Source of the DNA: Geodermatophilus bullaregiensis
GTDB taxonomy: Bacteria; Actinomycetota; Actinomycetes; Mycobacteriales; Geodermatophilaceae
Length of the DNA stretch: 64,000 bases
Direction: 5' to 3'
NCBI RefSeq assembly: GCF_016907675.1
Contig: NZ_JAFBCJ010000001.1
Span: 4,960,001 to 5,024,000, forward strand
Below, piece after piece: positions 52,797-61,426 of the stretch. Positions within the stretch are counted from its first letter, which is position 1. Each line of letters starts with the position of its first letter. The position numbers were made by a program, and so were the translations under genes. Below the pieces are notes generated by a model that was not told the origin of the DNA, did not search any database, and was given only the letters and a program-made list of their open reading frames with translations.

Positions 52797-53994
52797 CCAC
52801 GCCGGCGGACGGCCGGTCCGCCGGGACCGCACCGAGCACCTGCTCGAACACCGACCGCCAGGACGCGGCGATCGACCCGGCCGACCAGCTCGACAGGTCG
52901 GCCACCGGCTCCAGGTCACCCGCCGGGGACTGCGCCAGCCAGCGCGCCACGGCCGCCACGACGTCGTCGAGACGCCCCGGCGGGACGGCGGAACCGCGGG
53001 CGCCCAGCGCGAGCACCTCGCGGACGCCCTCCACGTCGTGGGCGACGAACGGCGTTCCCGCCGCGGCGGCCTGCACGAGCACCTGGGGGAGGCCCTCGGC
53101 CACGCTGAGCAGGACGACCAGGTCGGCACCGCGGAGGGCGTCGACGACGTCGTCCGGGTCCGGGAGGTGCCCGGTGAGCACCGCGTGCCGGGCCACCCCC
53201 AGGTCCTCGAGCCGCGCCCCGAGCCGCTCCCGCTCCGGGCCGTCGCCCACCACCAGGAGGTCCGGGGCGTCACCGGCCGCGCGGTCGTGCAGCCCCCGGA
53301 GCAGGTCGGCCAGCAGCAGCGGGTTCTTCCGGGGCTCCAGACTGCCGACGTAGCAGACCAGCCGCCGGCCCGGCGTGGTGCCGTGACGGGCGTCCAGGAG
53401 GCGCCGCGCCTCGTCCCGCCGGCGCAGCCGGGAGGGCAGCGGGATCCCGGACCGGACGACGTGCAGCCGCTCCGGCGGGACACCGACGGCGGCGAAGCGC
53501 CGGGCGAGGTCGTGCCCGACCACGCAGTAGGCGGAGGTCCGGGGACCCAGGGCGCGTTCCAGCCGGGGGAACAGGACGTTCTCCACCGTGCCGTAGCCGG
53601 GGCCGAAGCTGGCCATGGACAGCGAGTGGACGGTGGGGAGCCCGCCGGCGGCGCCCGCCGCCAGCCGGGCCAGCACCCCCGCCTTGGACTGGTGGGAGAC
53701 GACGACCGAGTAGGCGGACCGGCGCAGCAGCCGCCACAACGAGACCAGCGCGGCAGCGTCCCGGGCCGGGGCGACCTCGCGGACCAGCGTGGGCAGCAGC
53801 GCCACCCGGTCGGCGCCGGTCTGCTCGCGGGCGAGGTCCGGGTCCGACTCCGCGCCGAGCAGCACGTGGTGCCGCAGCTCCGGCAGGGCCCGGATGCTGT
53901 CGCGCAGCCGGCGCTCGGACCCACCGCGCTGGTAGCGCGTGCACACGTGCAGGACGACCTCGCCAGCCGTCCGCTGCTGCCCCGTGCCGTCCAC
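52780..53994 (-). CDS. GT4-family (GT-B) glycosyltransferase
   Basis: 404 aa. VLHVCTRYQRGGSERRLRD is the N-terminal acceptor-loop region of GT4 enzymes; YVGSLEPRKNPLLLADLLRG, LLVVGDGPERERLG and SVAEGLPQVLVQAAAAGTPFVA (the EX7E-like nucleotide-sugar site) complete the fold. AGGAGGGG precedes GTG 53994. It adds a sugar to the growing repeat unit; donor unknown. Confidence 0.93.
   Translation of the reverse strand: MDGTGQQRTAGEVVLHVCTRYQRGGSERRLRDSIRALPELRHHVLLGAESDPDLAREQTGADRVALLPTLVREVAPARDAAALVSLWRLLRRSAYSVVVSHQSKAGVLARLAAGAAGGLPTVHSLSMASFGPGYGTVENVLFPRLERALGPRTSAYCVVGHDLARRFAAVGVPPERLHVVRSGIPLPSRLRRRDEARRLLDARHGTTPGRRLVCYVGSLEPRKNPLLLADLLRGLHDRAAGDAPDLLVVGDGPERERLGARLEDLGVARHAVLTGHLPDPDDVVDALRGADLVVLLSVAEGLPQVLVQAAAAGTPFVAHDVEGVREVLALGARGSAVPPGRLDDVVAAVARWLAQSPAGDLEPVADLSSWSAGSIAASWRSVFEQVLGAVPADRPSAGVVSGPA
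52783..52807. terminator. Hairpin spanning convergent stops of flippase and glycosyltransferase
   Basis: CGCCGGC (52783-52789) pairs with GCCGGCG (52801-52807) over an 11-base loop. The TGA of the flippase is in the loop. Confidence 0.55.
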
Positions 53995-54218
53995 GCGCCC
54001 CTCCTGCTGCTGGCCCGGCCGGCATCGGTGGTCCGCCGGCACCGTCGGAGTGTGCGGTACCGCGGCACCCGTGCGACGACCATTCCGCACGGCCACGGGA
54101 ATGGCGTCGGACGTCTCCGTCGTGTGCACGGGACGACCTCGTGCAGGTGAGGTGCCGTCGCCATTCCCGACGAGTTCGCCGGCGGACAGCGTGACGCCTC
54201 CCGTGCACGTTCCGTCAA

Positions 54219-54270
54219 TTCTTCAAGAACTCCCGCGGAATGGTTGACAGCCCACCGGGGTGCGTATTGC
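54219..54270 (+). promoter_or_regulatory. Promoter region of the secreted propeller gene
   Basis: TTGACA (54244-54249) is a perfect -35 hexamer; TATTGC (54265-54270) is 15 bases later, slightly short spacing. TTCTT-C-AAGAA (54219-54229) just upstream is an 11-base palindrome and possible operator. The 309-base gap (53995-54303) is lower in GC and has no gene. Confidence 0.5.
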
Positions 54271-54303
54271 CTGTGCACGTCCTCCAGCCGAAGGGAGACC
54301 GTC

Positions 54304-56082
54304 ATGCCGGTACCGCGCCGTCTGGGTCTCGTCGTCACAGCGGTCCTCGTGGGTGGCGGGGTCGTGGCCCTGCCCGCCGAGGAGGCCGAGGCGGCCACGG
54401 TCTCGGCCACGCTGGTCGCGACCCGGCCCACCCACACCTGGGGGCGGCCGAGCCCGGATCCGGCGGGGATCACCTACGACCCCGCGGCCGGCCGGCTGGT
54501 CATCAGCGACTGCGAGGTCGAGGAGACACCCCTCTACGCGGGGACGAACCTGTTCCGCTCCACGCTGGACGGCACCCAGTCGGCCGACGACCCCGGTGGC
54601 ACCACGCTGCCCTGGTCGCGGGAGCCGACCGGGGTGGGCTACCGGGCCTCCGACGGCCGCCTGTTCGTCTCCGACGACGACGCCGACCGGATCTTCGAGG
54701 TCCGCGCGGGGGCGGACGGCCGGCACGGGACCCCGGACGACGCGGTCACGTCCTTCTCCATGCGCTCACTGGCCAGCGGTGACGCGGAGGACGTGGCCAT
54801 CGACATGGAGCTGACGTCCGACAACCACCTGCTGGTCATCGACGGCGGCACCAAGAAGATCTACGACATCGGCCCGGGCCCCAACGGGGTCTTCGACGGC
54901 CAGCCCGCCGACGGTGGGGACGACACGTCCACGGCGATCGACGTCGGCCGGCACGGCGCCCTCGACCCGGAGGGGGTCGCCTTCCACGCCGGCCGCAACA
55001 CCATCCTGGCCCTCGACGGCCCCAGCAAGCGCGTCTTCGAGCTGAACCGGCAGGGACAGCTGCTCAACACCATCGACATCCGGGCGGCCCAGCCGAGGAA
55101 GGCGGCCGGGATCACGCTCGCGCCGGCGAGCAACGGCTCCGGTGCGCTGAACTGGTACATCGTCGACCGCGGGGTCGACAACGACAGCAACCCGCAGGAG
55201 AACGACGGGCGCTTCTACGAGATGGCGGTCACCCTGCCGCCGGTCGGCGAGGCGCCCACGAACGCCGCTCCGCGGGTGTCCGCGGGGCCGGACCGGAGGG
55301 TCCCCCTCGCCACGCCGGCGTCGCTCGCCGGGACTGCTGACGACGACGGCCTGCCCGACCCGCCGGCGGCGGTGTCGCTGACCTGGTCGACGGTCAGCGG
55401 GCCGGGGACGGTGACCTTCGCGGACGCCAGCGCCGCGACGACGACCGCGTCCTTCTCCGCGCCGGGCACCTACGTGCTCCGGCTCACGGGCGACGACGGC
55501 GGGCTCCAGGCGTCCGACGACGTCTCGGTCGTGGTGGACCCGGCGGGATCCGGGGTCCAGGACGTGCCGGTGGCGTCCGGTTCCGACGACGCGGAGGAGC
55601 GCTCGGCGAGCGTCTCGCTCACCGGCACGGACCTGGAGCTGGTGGTCGACGGCACGACGACGCAGACCGTCGGGCTGCGGTTCACCGGCCTGCTGGTGCC
55701 GCCGGGGGCCACGATCACCGCCGCCTACGTCCAGTTCTCGGTGGACGAGGCGACGACGGCGGCGGCGAGCCTGGTGGTGGCCGGGCAGGCCGCCGACAAC
55801 CCGCCGACCTTCGCCACGGCGTCGAGGAACGTCTCCTCCCGGCCCCGGACGACCGCGCAGGTGTCCTGGGCGCCCGCGGCGTGGCCCACGACCGGTGCCC
55901 GCGGGGTCGAGCAGCGCACCCCGGGCCTGGTCCCGGTGCTCCAGGAGATCGTCGCCCGGCCGGGCTGGGCCAGCGGCAACGCGGTCGTCCTGGTGGTCAC
56001 CGGGAGCGGCACCCGCACCGCCTCGGCGAGCGAGCGCGGTGCGGCCAGGGCACCGGTCCTGCACGTCGAGTGGACCGTCTGA
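54304..56082 (+). CDS. Secreted multi-domain protein: propeller-like, PKD/Ig-like and C-terminal beta-sandwich
   Basis: 592 aa. Signal peptide 1-30 ending EAEA. Residues about 30-320 contain repeated propeller-like strands (GITYDPAAGRLVISDCE, GVGYRASDGRLFVSDDDADR, DVAIDMELTSDNHLLVIDGG), resembling SdiA-regulated/phytase-like folds. An Ig/PKD-like domain follows (about 335-425, TWSTVSGPGTVTFADASAAT and GTYVLRLTGDDG), then a beta-sandwich (about 430-592) with SLTGTDLELVVDGTTTQTVG, as in secreted multi-domain hydrolases. Likely extracellular, perhaps binding or acting on the polymer. Confidence 0.85.
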   Translation: MPVPRRLGLVVTAVLVGGGVVALPAEEAEAATVSATLVATRPTHTWGRPSPDPAGITYDPAAGRLVISDCEVEETPLYAGTNLFRSTLDGTQSADDPGGTTLPWSREPTGVGYRASDGRLFVSDDDADRIFEVRAGADGRHGTPDDAVTSFSMRSLASGDAEDVAIDMELTSDNHLLVIDGGTKKIYDIGPGPNGVFDGQPADGGDDTSTAIDVGRHGALDPEGVAFHAGRNTILALDGPSKRVFELNRQGQLLNTIDIRAAQPRKAAGITLAPASNGSGALNWYIVDRGVDNDSNPQENDGRFYEMAVTLPPVGEAPTNAAPRVSAGPDRRVPLATPASLAGTADDDGLPDPPAAVSLTWSTVSGPGTVTFADASAATTTASFSAPGTYVLRLTGDDGGLQASDDVSVVVDPAGSGVQDVPVASGSDDAEERSASVSLTGTDLELVVDGTTTQTVGLRFTGLLVPPGATITAAYVQFSVDEATTAAASLVVAGQAADNPPTFATASRNVSSRPRTTAQVSWAPAAWPTTGARGVEQRTPGLVPVLQEIVARPGWASGNAVVLVVTGSGTRTASASERGAARAPVLHVEWTV

Positions 56083-56097
56083 CCCAGGTGGCCGACC

Positions 56098-56136
56098 GCC
56101 GGCCGGGCAGCCCCGTCGCGAGGCGGCCCGGCCGGC
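56098..56136. terminator. Strong 11-bp bidirectional hairpin
   Basis: GCCGGCCGGGC (56098-56108) pairs perfectly with GCCCGGCCGGC (56126-56136) over a 17-base loop, filling the 57-base gap between convergent stops. Confidence 0.8.
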
Positions 56137-56139
56137 TCC

Positions 56140-56883
56140 TCACCCCGGGGTGCCGGCGGTGGTGCGGTCGCAGATCCGGTCGACGAGCGCCGCGTGGTCG
56201 GCGCCGTCGTCGGCGCTCCCGTCGAGGGTCAGCACCTCGCAGGAGCCGGGCGCACGCCCGGACCACCACTCGACCAGGCGGTCGAGCAGCCGCGCACCGC
56301 GCGCCAGCTCGGCCAGCCGCTCGCGCTCGTCGAGCAGTTGGGTCCGGCTGTGCCGGGACGACCGGTGCGCCAGCCGGTCCAGCGCGAGCTCCGGGGGGAC
56401 GCGCACGACGACGAGCAGGTCCGCCGTCGGGCGTCGCGGGCCCGCGTCGAGGGCGGCGAGGACCGGCTCCACGTCGCCCCGCAGGCCGATCGACCACAGG
56501 GCCTGGACCAGTCCCTCGTCGACCAGGGCGACCCCCGTCTCACCGGCGGCGCGCGCCGCCACCCGCTGAGCGACGGTCACCTGGACGACCCGGCCGGCGA
56601 GGTCGCCGGGCCCGGGCTGGGCGGAGCGGAGGACGCCACCGACCAGCCGTGCGGTCGCCACGGGCGCCCCGGCCGCGGCGCCCGCCACGGCGCGGACCTT
56701 GCGGGCCACCCGGCGGGCGGTCGGCACGGACGGGGCGAACCGCGCCTGGGGCTGGGTGACCACGACCCCGCGCTCGGTGAGCCGCGTGGCCAGGGCCCGC
56801 GCCCGGCGACTCTTCCCGGAGCCGGGGATCCCGGCCAGCTCCACGCCGAGCCCCCGCCCGCCGCCCCCGACGGGGACCGTCAC
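56140..56883 (-). CDS. P-loop kinase-like protein
   Basis: 247 aa. Walker A is GIPGSGKS near residue 18, followed by a kinase-like helix; later GVALVDEGLVQALWSIGLRG and TADLLVVVRVPPELALDRLA resemble the Walker B and base-binding parts of deoxynucleoside/thymidylate-kinase folds. Substrate unknown. GTGA overlap with the upstream gene shows tight co-translation, suggesting the two act together in polysaccharide or cell-surface biosynthesis. Confidence 0.82.
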   Translation of the reverse strand: MTVPVGGGGRGLGVELAGIPGSGKSRRARALATRLTERGVVVTQPQARFAPSVPTARRVARKVRAVAGAAAGAPVATARLVGGVLRSAQPGPGDLAGRVVQVTVAQRVAARAAGETGVALVDEGLVQALWSIGLRGDVEPVLAALDAGPRRPTADLLVVVRVPPELALDRLAHRSSRHSRTQLLDERERLAELARGARLLDRLVEWWSGRAPGSCEVLTLDGSADDGADHAALVDRICDRTTAGTPG

Positions 56884-58409
56884 AGCCGCGCCCACACGGC
56901 GGCCCGCGCCTCGGCGAGCACGTCGGCGGCCGGCTGCGCCGCGTCGAGCACCAGCGCGCCGGAGCCGGTCCAGTCCGCGGCGAAGACCTCCGCCGACCGT
57001 GGCCGGACGAACTCCGCCGGATCGACGCCGTGCTTGCGCAGCACCGCGGTGTCCGGGTCGACGCGCAGCACCAGCAGCACGTCGGGCGGGGCGATCGCGG
57101 CGTAGGCCCGCTGCTCGGCGGCGACCAGCCGGCGGGCCAGCGGGGAGGCCGCCTCGAGCGGCACCCACCGGGTGCGGGCGCCGTCCATGAGCGTCACCTG
57201 CTCGAGCGGGAAGCGGTCGCAGACGACCAGCACGCCGCGACCGGCCAGCCGGCGGACCCGCCGGTGCAGCCGCCGGCGGTCGGTGGCCGTGACCAGCTGC
57301 CAGAGCAACCACGCCGTCCCGGGCACCGCGTCCCGGTGCTCCGCGGCGGTGGGGTGGTTGGGCAGCCACCCCGGCAGCAGGCCCGCGCGGCGGGCCACCG
57401 TGACACCCCCCTTGACGACCACGTTCGCGACGGATCGCGGGGGCTTGCCCAGGTGCACGACGCGGGTGTCGAAGGGGCCCTGCAGCCAGTCGGCCAGGCC
57501 GCTCACGACGGTGGACTTGCCGGCGCCGTCCCCGCCGACGACGGCGACGACGGCCCCGCCACCGACCGGGCGCTTGACGCTGTGCTGACGCAGGACGACC
57601 TGGCGGAACCCCCACTGCACGCGTCGCCCGCAGCGCAGCGCGGTGTCCACCGCCGGCCGGTGGCGCGCGAGGTCGGCGACCGCGGCGACGACCCGCCGTC
57701 CGGCTGCCAGCCGGGTGGCCAGCGGCGCGTCGTCGAGCAGCGCGCGGTGGTGGCGCGACCAGTCCGCCCAACCGACCCACGGCAGCCAGGTGTCGACGAC
57801 CCGGCGCAGCTCGGCGGGGTCGGCCCGGGCGGTGAGGTACTCCAGCTCGCGCCGCTCGCCGGGGCCCAGCGCGGCCAGGCCGAAGACGGCGGCGTCCCAC
57901 GTGCCGTGCTTGAGGGCGAGGCGCACGCCGAGGACGGCGAGCTCGAACTCCGGCGCCGGGACGGGGAAGAGCGCCCCGTGCCGGCAGGAGTCCAGGTAGG
58001 CCTCCTCGACCGGCAGGCGGACGTTCTTGGTGGTGTCGTCCCCCAGCACCAGCTGGGCCTGGGCGTCGACGTGCACGAGCGTGCCCGTGGCGGCGTCCCG
58101 GCCGTAGAGGTGCAGGACGCCGGGCACCCGGCGGCCGCGCCGGGTGGGCAGGGCCTGCCGGAAGCCGCAGTCGGCGAGGACGCCGAGGAACACCGGCAGG
58201 TGCCGGCGGTGCACGAGCAGGTCGAGGTCGTTCACGCCCGACGCGGACAGGTCGATCGCATCGGTGCTCTTCCAGTGGCAGTAGGCCACACCCGCCTCCC
58301 GGAGCCGGGCGCACAGCTGCTCCACGAGCGCCAGCGGGGGTCGGTGCTCACCGTCCGGCGGGTCGGCGTGCGGGGGCGGCGTCGTGGGCGTGGGCGTGGG
58401 CACCGGCAC
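56880..58409 (-). CDS. Fusion of nucleotidyltransferase-like and thymidylate-kinase-like domains
   Basis: 509 aa. Residues about 30-240 resemble the nucleotidyltransferase-fold proteins of surface-polysaccharide clusters: YCHWKSTDAIDLSASGVNDL with DLDLLV (Asp61, Asp63). Residues about 285-509 are P-loop kinase: VGGDGAGKST (291-300), CDRFPLEQV (DR-x motif) and DVLLVLRVDP. It could phosphorylate a sugar or lipid head group or control assembly; the actual reaction is unknown. AGGAGG precedes GTG 58409. Confidence 0.85.
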   Translation of the reverse strand: MPVPTPTPTTPPPHADPPDGEHRPPLALVEQLCARLREAGVAYCHWKSTDAIDLSASGVNDLDLLVHRRHLPVFLGVLADCGFRQALPTRRGRRVPGVLHLYGRDAATGTLVHVDAQAQLVLGDDTTKNVRLPVEEAYLDSCRHGALFPVPAPEFELAVLGVRLALKHGTWDAAVFGLAALGPGERRELEYLTARADPAELRRVVDTWLPWVGWADWSRHHRALLDDAPLATRLAAGRRVVAAVADLARHRPAVDTALRCGRRVQWGFRQVVLRQHSVKRPVGGGAVVAVVGGDGAGKSTVVSGLADWLQGPFDTRVVHLGKPPRSVANVVVKGGVTVARRAGLLPGWLPNHPTAAEHRDAVPGTAWLLWQLVTATDRRRLHRRVRRLAGRGVLVVCDRFPLEQVTLMDGARTRWVPLEAASPLARRLVAAEQRAYAAIAPPDVLLVLRVDPDTAVLRKHGVDPAEFVRPRSAEVFAADWTGSGALVLDAAQPAADVLAEARAAVWARL

Positions 58410-58428
58410 TGGTCCTCCTGGTTGCGGC

Positions 58429-59715
58429 CTAGCGCGAGACGGGCTCCGGCCAGAGCACGCGGTCCATCTGCACGTCGCCGGCGGGACCGACGCCGTGGCG
58501 GGCCTTCCAGTCCTCGACGGCGCGCTCGTAGACGGCCCGGTCGGTCGTGACGTGGCACCCGGGGGGCACGTTGCCGGGATAGCGACCGGAGCCGAGCCAG
58601 ACCAGGGTGACGTCCTCGTAGCGGTCGACCACGTCGCCGCGGCGCTCGGGGAGCTGCGGGCCGTCGCCCTCCGGGTCCCGGAACCGCTCGGAGGCGATCA
58701 CCACGTTCCGCAGCACCAGCGCGGGGGCGTTGTCCTGGCTCTTGTAGATCTGTCCGTGGACGGCGTCGGCCGAGTGCGTCTTGTACCCGCCGGGGAAGGG
58801 ACGCAGCCGGATGACGCTGTCCTGCACGGTGACGGTGGAGACGGGCCGGACGTCGTTGAGCCCGTGGTTCTGGCAGGACAGGAAGGTGTAGGTCCCCTCG
58901 ACGAGGGTGTCGAGGACGTCGAGCTCGTGCCAGTCGTCGTTCTCGATCGCGTCGTCGTGGACGTCGCGCAGCCAGCAGTTGCGGATGTAGCAGGCGCCGG
59001 GGCCCTGCGTGTGGTCGCCGTAGACCCCGATGCCGTCGTGGGTGTTGCGGACCTGCACCCCGTCCCACACCGCCCAGCCACCGGGCCGGACGTACACCCG
59101 GGGGTCGCCGTCCTGGTTGCGGTTGTCGACCTGACCGCGCAGCGGGTCGACGTCCTCCGGCCGCCCCGCCTCCACCCAGCGGTCGGTGTCGTCCTGGACG
59201 TGCTGGCCGTACTTCATCCGCTCCCAGGTGAGCGTCTCGGGCTGGGCGCCCTCGACGACGCCGCCGATGATCGCGGCCCCGCCCACCGGCTGCCGGTGGC
59301 CGATCCGGATCGGCCGGTTGTTCTTCTGCTCCTCGCTGGAGCCCCCCGCGTACTCGCCCGTCTCGTACAGGGCGTCGGCGTCGAACCAGCCGACGAAGCG
59401 CGCCCCCCGCATGTCCCAGGTCGTGTCCTCCCGCGGGCGGGGGTCCTCGAACGGCGTGGAGAACACCCCGGTGGGCGCCACGAGGGAGGTGCCGGTCCGT
59501 GCCAGCAGGTCCCGCGTCGGAGCCCCCAGCGTGTAGTCGGCCGCGGGGAGGCCGCCGCCGGCCGGCGAGGGAGCGGCCGGCGAGGGAGCGGCCGGCGAGG
59601 GGGCGGCCGGCGACCCCGTGCCGGGGTCGTCGGTCAGCGCGTCGACGCCGAGCCAGACCGCGAACGGAGCGGCCACCGCGGCCCCCGCGATGACCAGGAA
59701 CTGACGTCGGTCCAT
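58429..59715 (-). CDS. Tat-exported right-handed beta-helix protein
   Basis: 428 aa. MDRRQFLVIAGAAVAAPFAV is a Tat signal (twin Arg before FLV). After a Ser/Pro/Ala repeat linker come parallel-beta-helix-like turns: GVQVRNTHDGIGVYGDHTQG, CYIRNCWLRDVHDDAIENDD, FLSCQNHGLNDV, SVIRLRPFPGGYKTHSADAV. The repeated Asp/His face is typical of polysaccharide lyases or hydrolases and epimerases, so trimming or modification of the polymer is plausible. ATG 59715 is chosen over GTG 59718. 19 bases separate it from the kinase-fusion gene, so they form one operon. Confidence 0.85.
   Translation of the reverse strand: MDRRQFLVIAGAAVAAPFAVWLGVDALTDDPGTGSPAAPSPAAPSPAAPSPAGGGLPAADYTLGAPTRDLLARTGTSLVAPTGVFSTPFEDPRPREDTTWDMRGARFVGWFDADALYETGEYAGGSSEEQKNNRPIRIGHRQPVGGAAIIGGVVEGAQPETLTWERMKYGQHVQDDTDRWVEAGRPEDVDPLRGQVDNRNQDGDPRVYVRPGGWAVWDGVQVRNTHDGIGVYGDHTQGPGACYIRNCWLRDVHDDAIENDDWHELDVLDTLVEGTYTFLSCQNHGLNDVRPVSTVTVQDSVIRLRPFPGGYKTHSADAVHGQIYKSQDNAPALVLRNVVIASERFRDPEGDGPQLPERRGDVVDRYEDVTLVWLGSGRYPGNVPPGCHVTTDRAVYERAVEDWKARHGVGPAGDVQMDRVLWPEPVSR
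59561..59613 (-). repeat. 15-base tandem repeat encoding a Ser-Pro-Ala-Ala-Pro linker
   Basis: GCCGGCGAGGGAGCG repeats at 59561, 59576 and 59591 (one mismatch), with a partial fourth copy. It encodes (SPAAP)n after the Tat signal. Copy number may vary. Confidence 0.9.
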
Positions 59716-59975
59716 CACAGCGTCCCCCGTCGTGCCGGCGCGCGCTGCCTGCGTGCCGGCGACCCTAGGTGCTCGACGCGGCCGGGGGGAAGGAGGTCAC
59801 CGACGGCCGGCCGGGAGAGCACGGGACCGTGGTCCCACCACGCCCCGGACCGGCGTCCGAGGGGATCGTCCCCCTCCGATGTGCGTAGCCGGCCTCGTGC
59901 AGGAGGGGGAGGCGCCGGCCCGTTCCGCGTGCGCCGCGGCCGCGCGCCGGGACGGCGACGGGGTCGGCGTGCCGA

Positions 59976-61310
59976 TCAGCCGACGGCGGCGGTCTGCGGG
60001 GGGAGCACCACCGGCAGCGACTCGTAGCCGCGCAGGACGACCGTGCGGCGGCGCCGCCCGGCGCCGGCGGCGGCCAGGTCGGGGAACCGCTCGAACAGCG
60101 CCCGCAGCGCGACCTCGCCCTCCATCCGGGCGAGCGCGGCGCCCAGGCAGAAGTGGATGCCGCTGGAGAAGGCGACGTGCTCGCGGGCGTTGGCCCGGGT
60201 GACGTCGAAGACGTGCGGGTCGCGGAAGACCCGCGGGTCCCGGTTGGCCGCGGCGAGCACGAGCAGCACCAGGTCGCCCTCCCGGAGGGGGACGCCGTGC
60301 ACGGTGGTGTCCCGCCTGACCCGCCGTCCGGTCCGCTGCACCGGGGAGTCGACGCGGAGCACCTCGTCGACGGCGTTGGGCCACAGCGACGGGTCCTCGG
60401 CGAGCAGCCGGCGCTGGTCGGGGTGGGCGAACAGCTGGGCTGCGCCGTTGCCGACGAGGTTGACCGTGGTCTCGAAGCCGGCGCCGAAGACGAGCAGCGC
60501 CGTGGACAGCAGCTCCTGCTCGGTCAGCCCGCTGCCGTCGTCGTCGGCCGTGGCGACCAGCGCGGACAGCAGGTCCTCACCGGGGGAGCGGCGCAGCCGC
60601 TGCACGTGCCCGCGGAACCAGGTGTCGAGCTCGCCCAGGTTGCGCTCGACGCTGCGGTGGGTGCGCCAGTCCACGCCCATGTCCAGGCTCGGCGAGGCGC
60701 CGTCGCCCCAGGCGAGGAACCGCTCGCGCATCGCCACGGGGACGCCGAGCACCTCGGAGATGACCGTGACCGGCAGCAGGCTGGCGTAGCGGGCGACGAG
60801 GTCGGCGTGCCCGCCGTCGGCCGCCGCCTCGCGCTCCAGCCCGTCGAGGAGTTCGTCGGCGATCTGCCGGGTGCGCTCGCGCAGCCGGGCCACGGCCCGC
60901 GCGCTGAAGGCGCGGCTGACCAGTCGCCGGTAGCGGGTGTGCTCCGGCGGGTCGACGGCGAGCATCGACGGCGGGTCGATCGGGCCGGTGCTCCGCCGCG
61001 GCCCGGCCAGCCGCAGCGCCGTCCGCAGCAGGGGCGGCATCCCCTCGGTCCGGTTCCCGCCGATCTGGCCGAAGTCGTCGCTGCGCAGGACGTCGGTGCA
61101 CACGTCGTGGTGGACGCTGACCCGCGCGAACGCCCCGCCGGCGAACGGCGCGGCGGTCCGCAGCCGCTCGTAGTGGGCGAAGGGGTCCTCGCGCACCGCG
61201 GGGTCGCGCAGCACCTCGGCGTCGGGGTTCCCGGCCCGCGCCCGCGCCCGGATCGCCAGCCGCATCGCGCCGTGCGTCGCGGCCCAGCGGACCGCACTGC
61301 GCACCGTCAC
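59976..61310 (-). CDS. Cytochrome P450
   Basis: 444 aa. Heme ligand Cys388 in FSSGIHFCLGAALARME; ExxR Glu316-Arg319; I-helix AGFET (277-281); and PPEHTRYRRLVSRAF of class I bacterial P450s. It oxidises a small hydrophobic molecule with electrons from ferredoxin; no ferredoxin gene is near. GGAGG precedes GTG 61310. Its 3' end matches the relic at 36865-37000. Confidence 0.96.
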   Translation of the reverse strand: MTVRSAVRWAATHGAMRLAIRARARAGNPDAEVLRDPAVREDPFAHYERLRTAAPFAGGAFARVSVHHDVCTDVLRSDDFGQIGGNRTEGMPPLLRTALRLAGPRRSTGPIDPPSMLAVDPPEHTRYRRLVSRAFSARAVARLRERTRQIADELLDGLEREAAADGGHADLVARYASLLPVTVISEVLGVPVAMRERFLAWGDGASPSLDMGVDWRTHRSVERNLGELDTWFRGHVQRLRRSPGEDLLSALVATADDDGSGLTEQELLSTALLVFGAGFETTVNLVGNGAAQLFAHPDQRRLLAEDPSLWPNAVDEVLRVDSPVQRTGRRVRRDTTVHGVPLREGDLVLLVLAAANRDPRVFRDPHVFDVTRANAREHVAFSSGIHFCLGAALARMEGEVALRALFERFPDLAAAGAGRRRRTVVLRGYESLPVVLPPQTAAVG

Positions 61311-61426
61311 GTCGTCCTCCCCGTCCTCCCGGCGGCACCGGCTGCTGCCGCCGGGACCCATCCTCCGGCCTCCGTGCAGGGGCCCGCCGCGAGCCTGCGA
61401 GTGGCGGGGGGCACGGGGGTCCTCTC

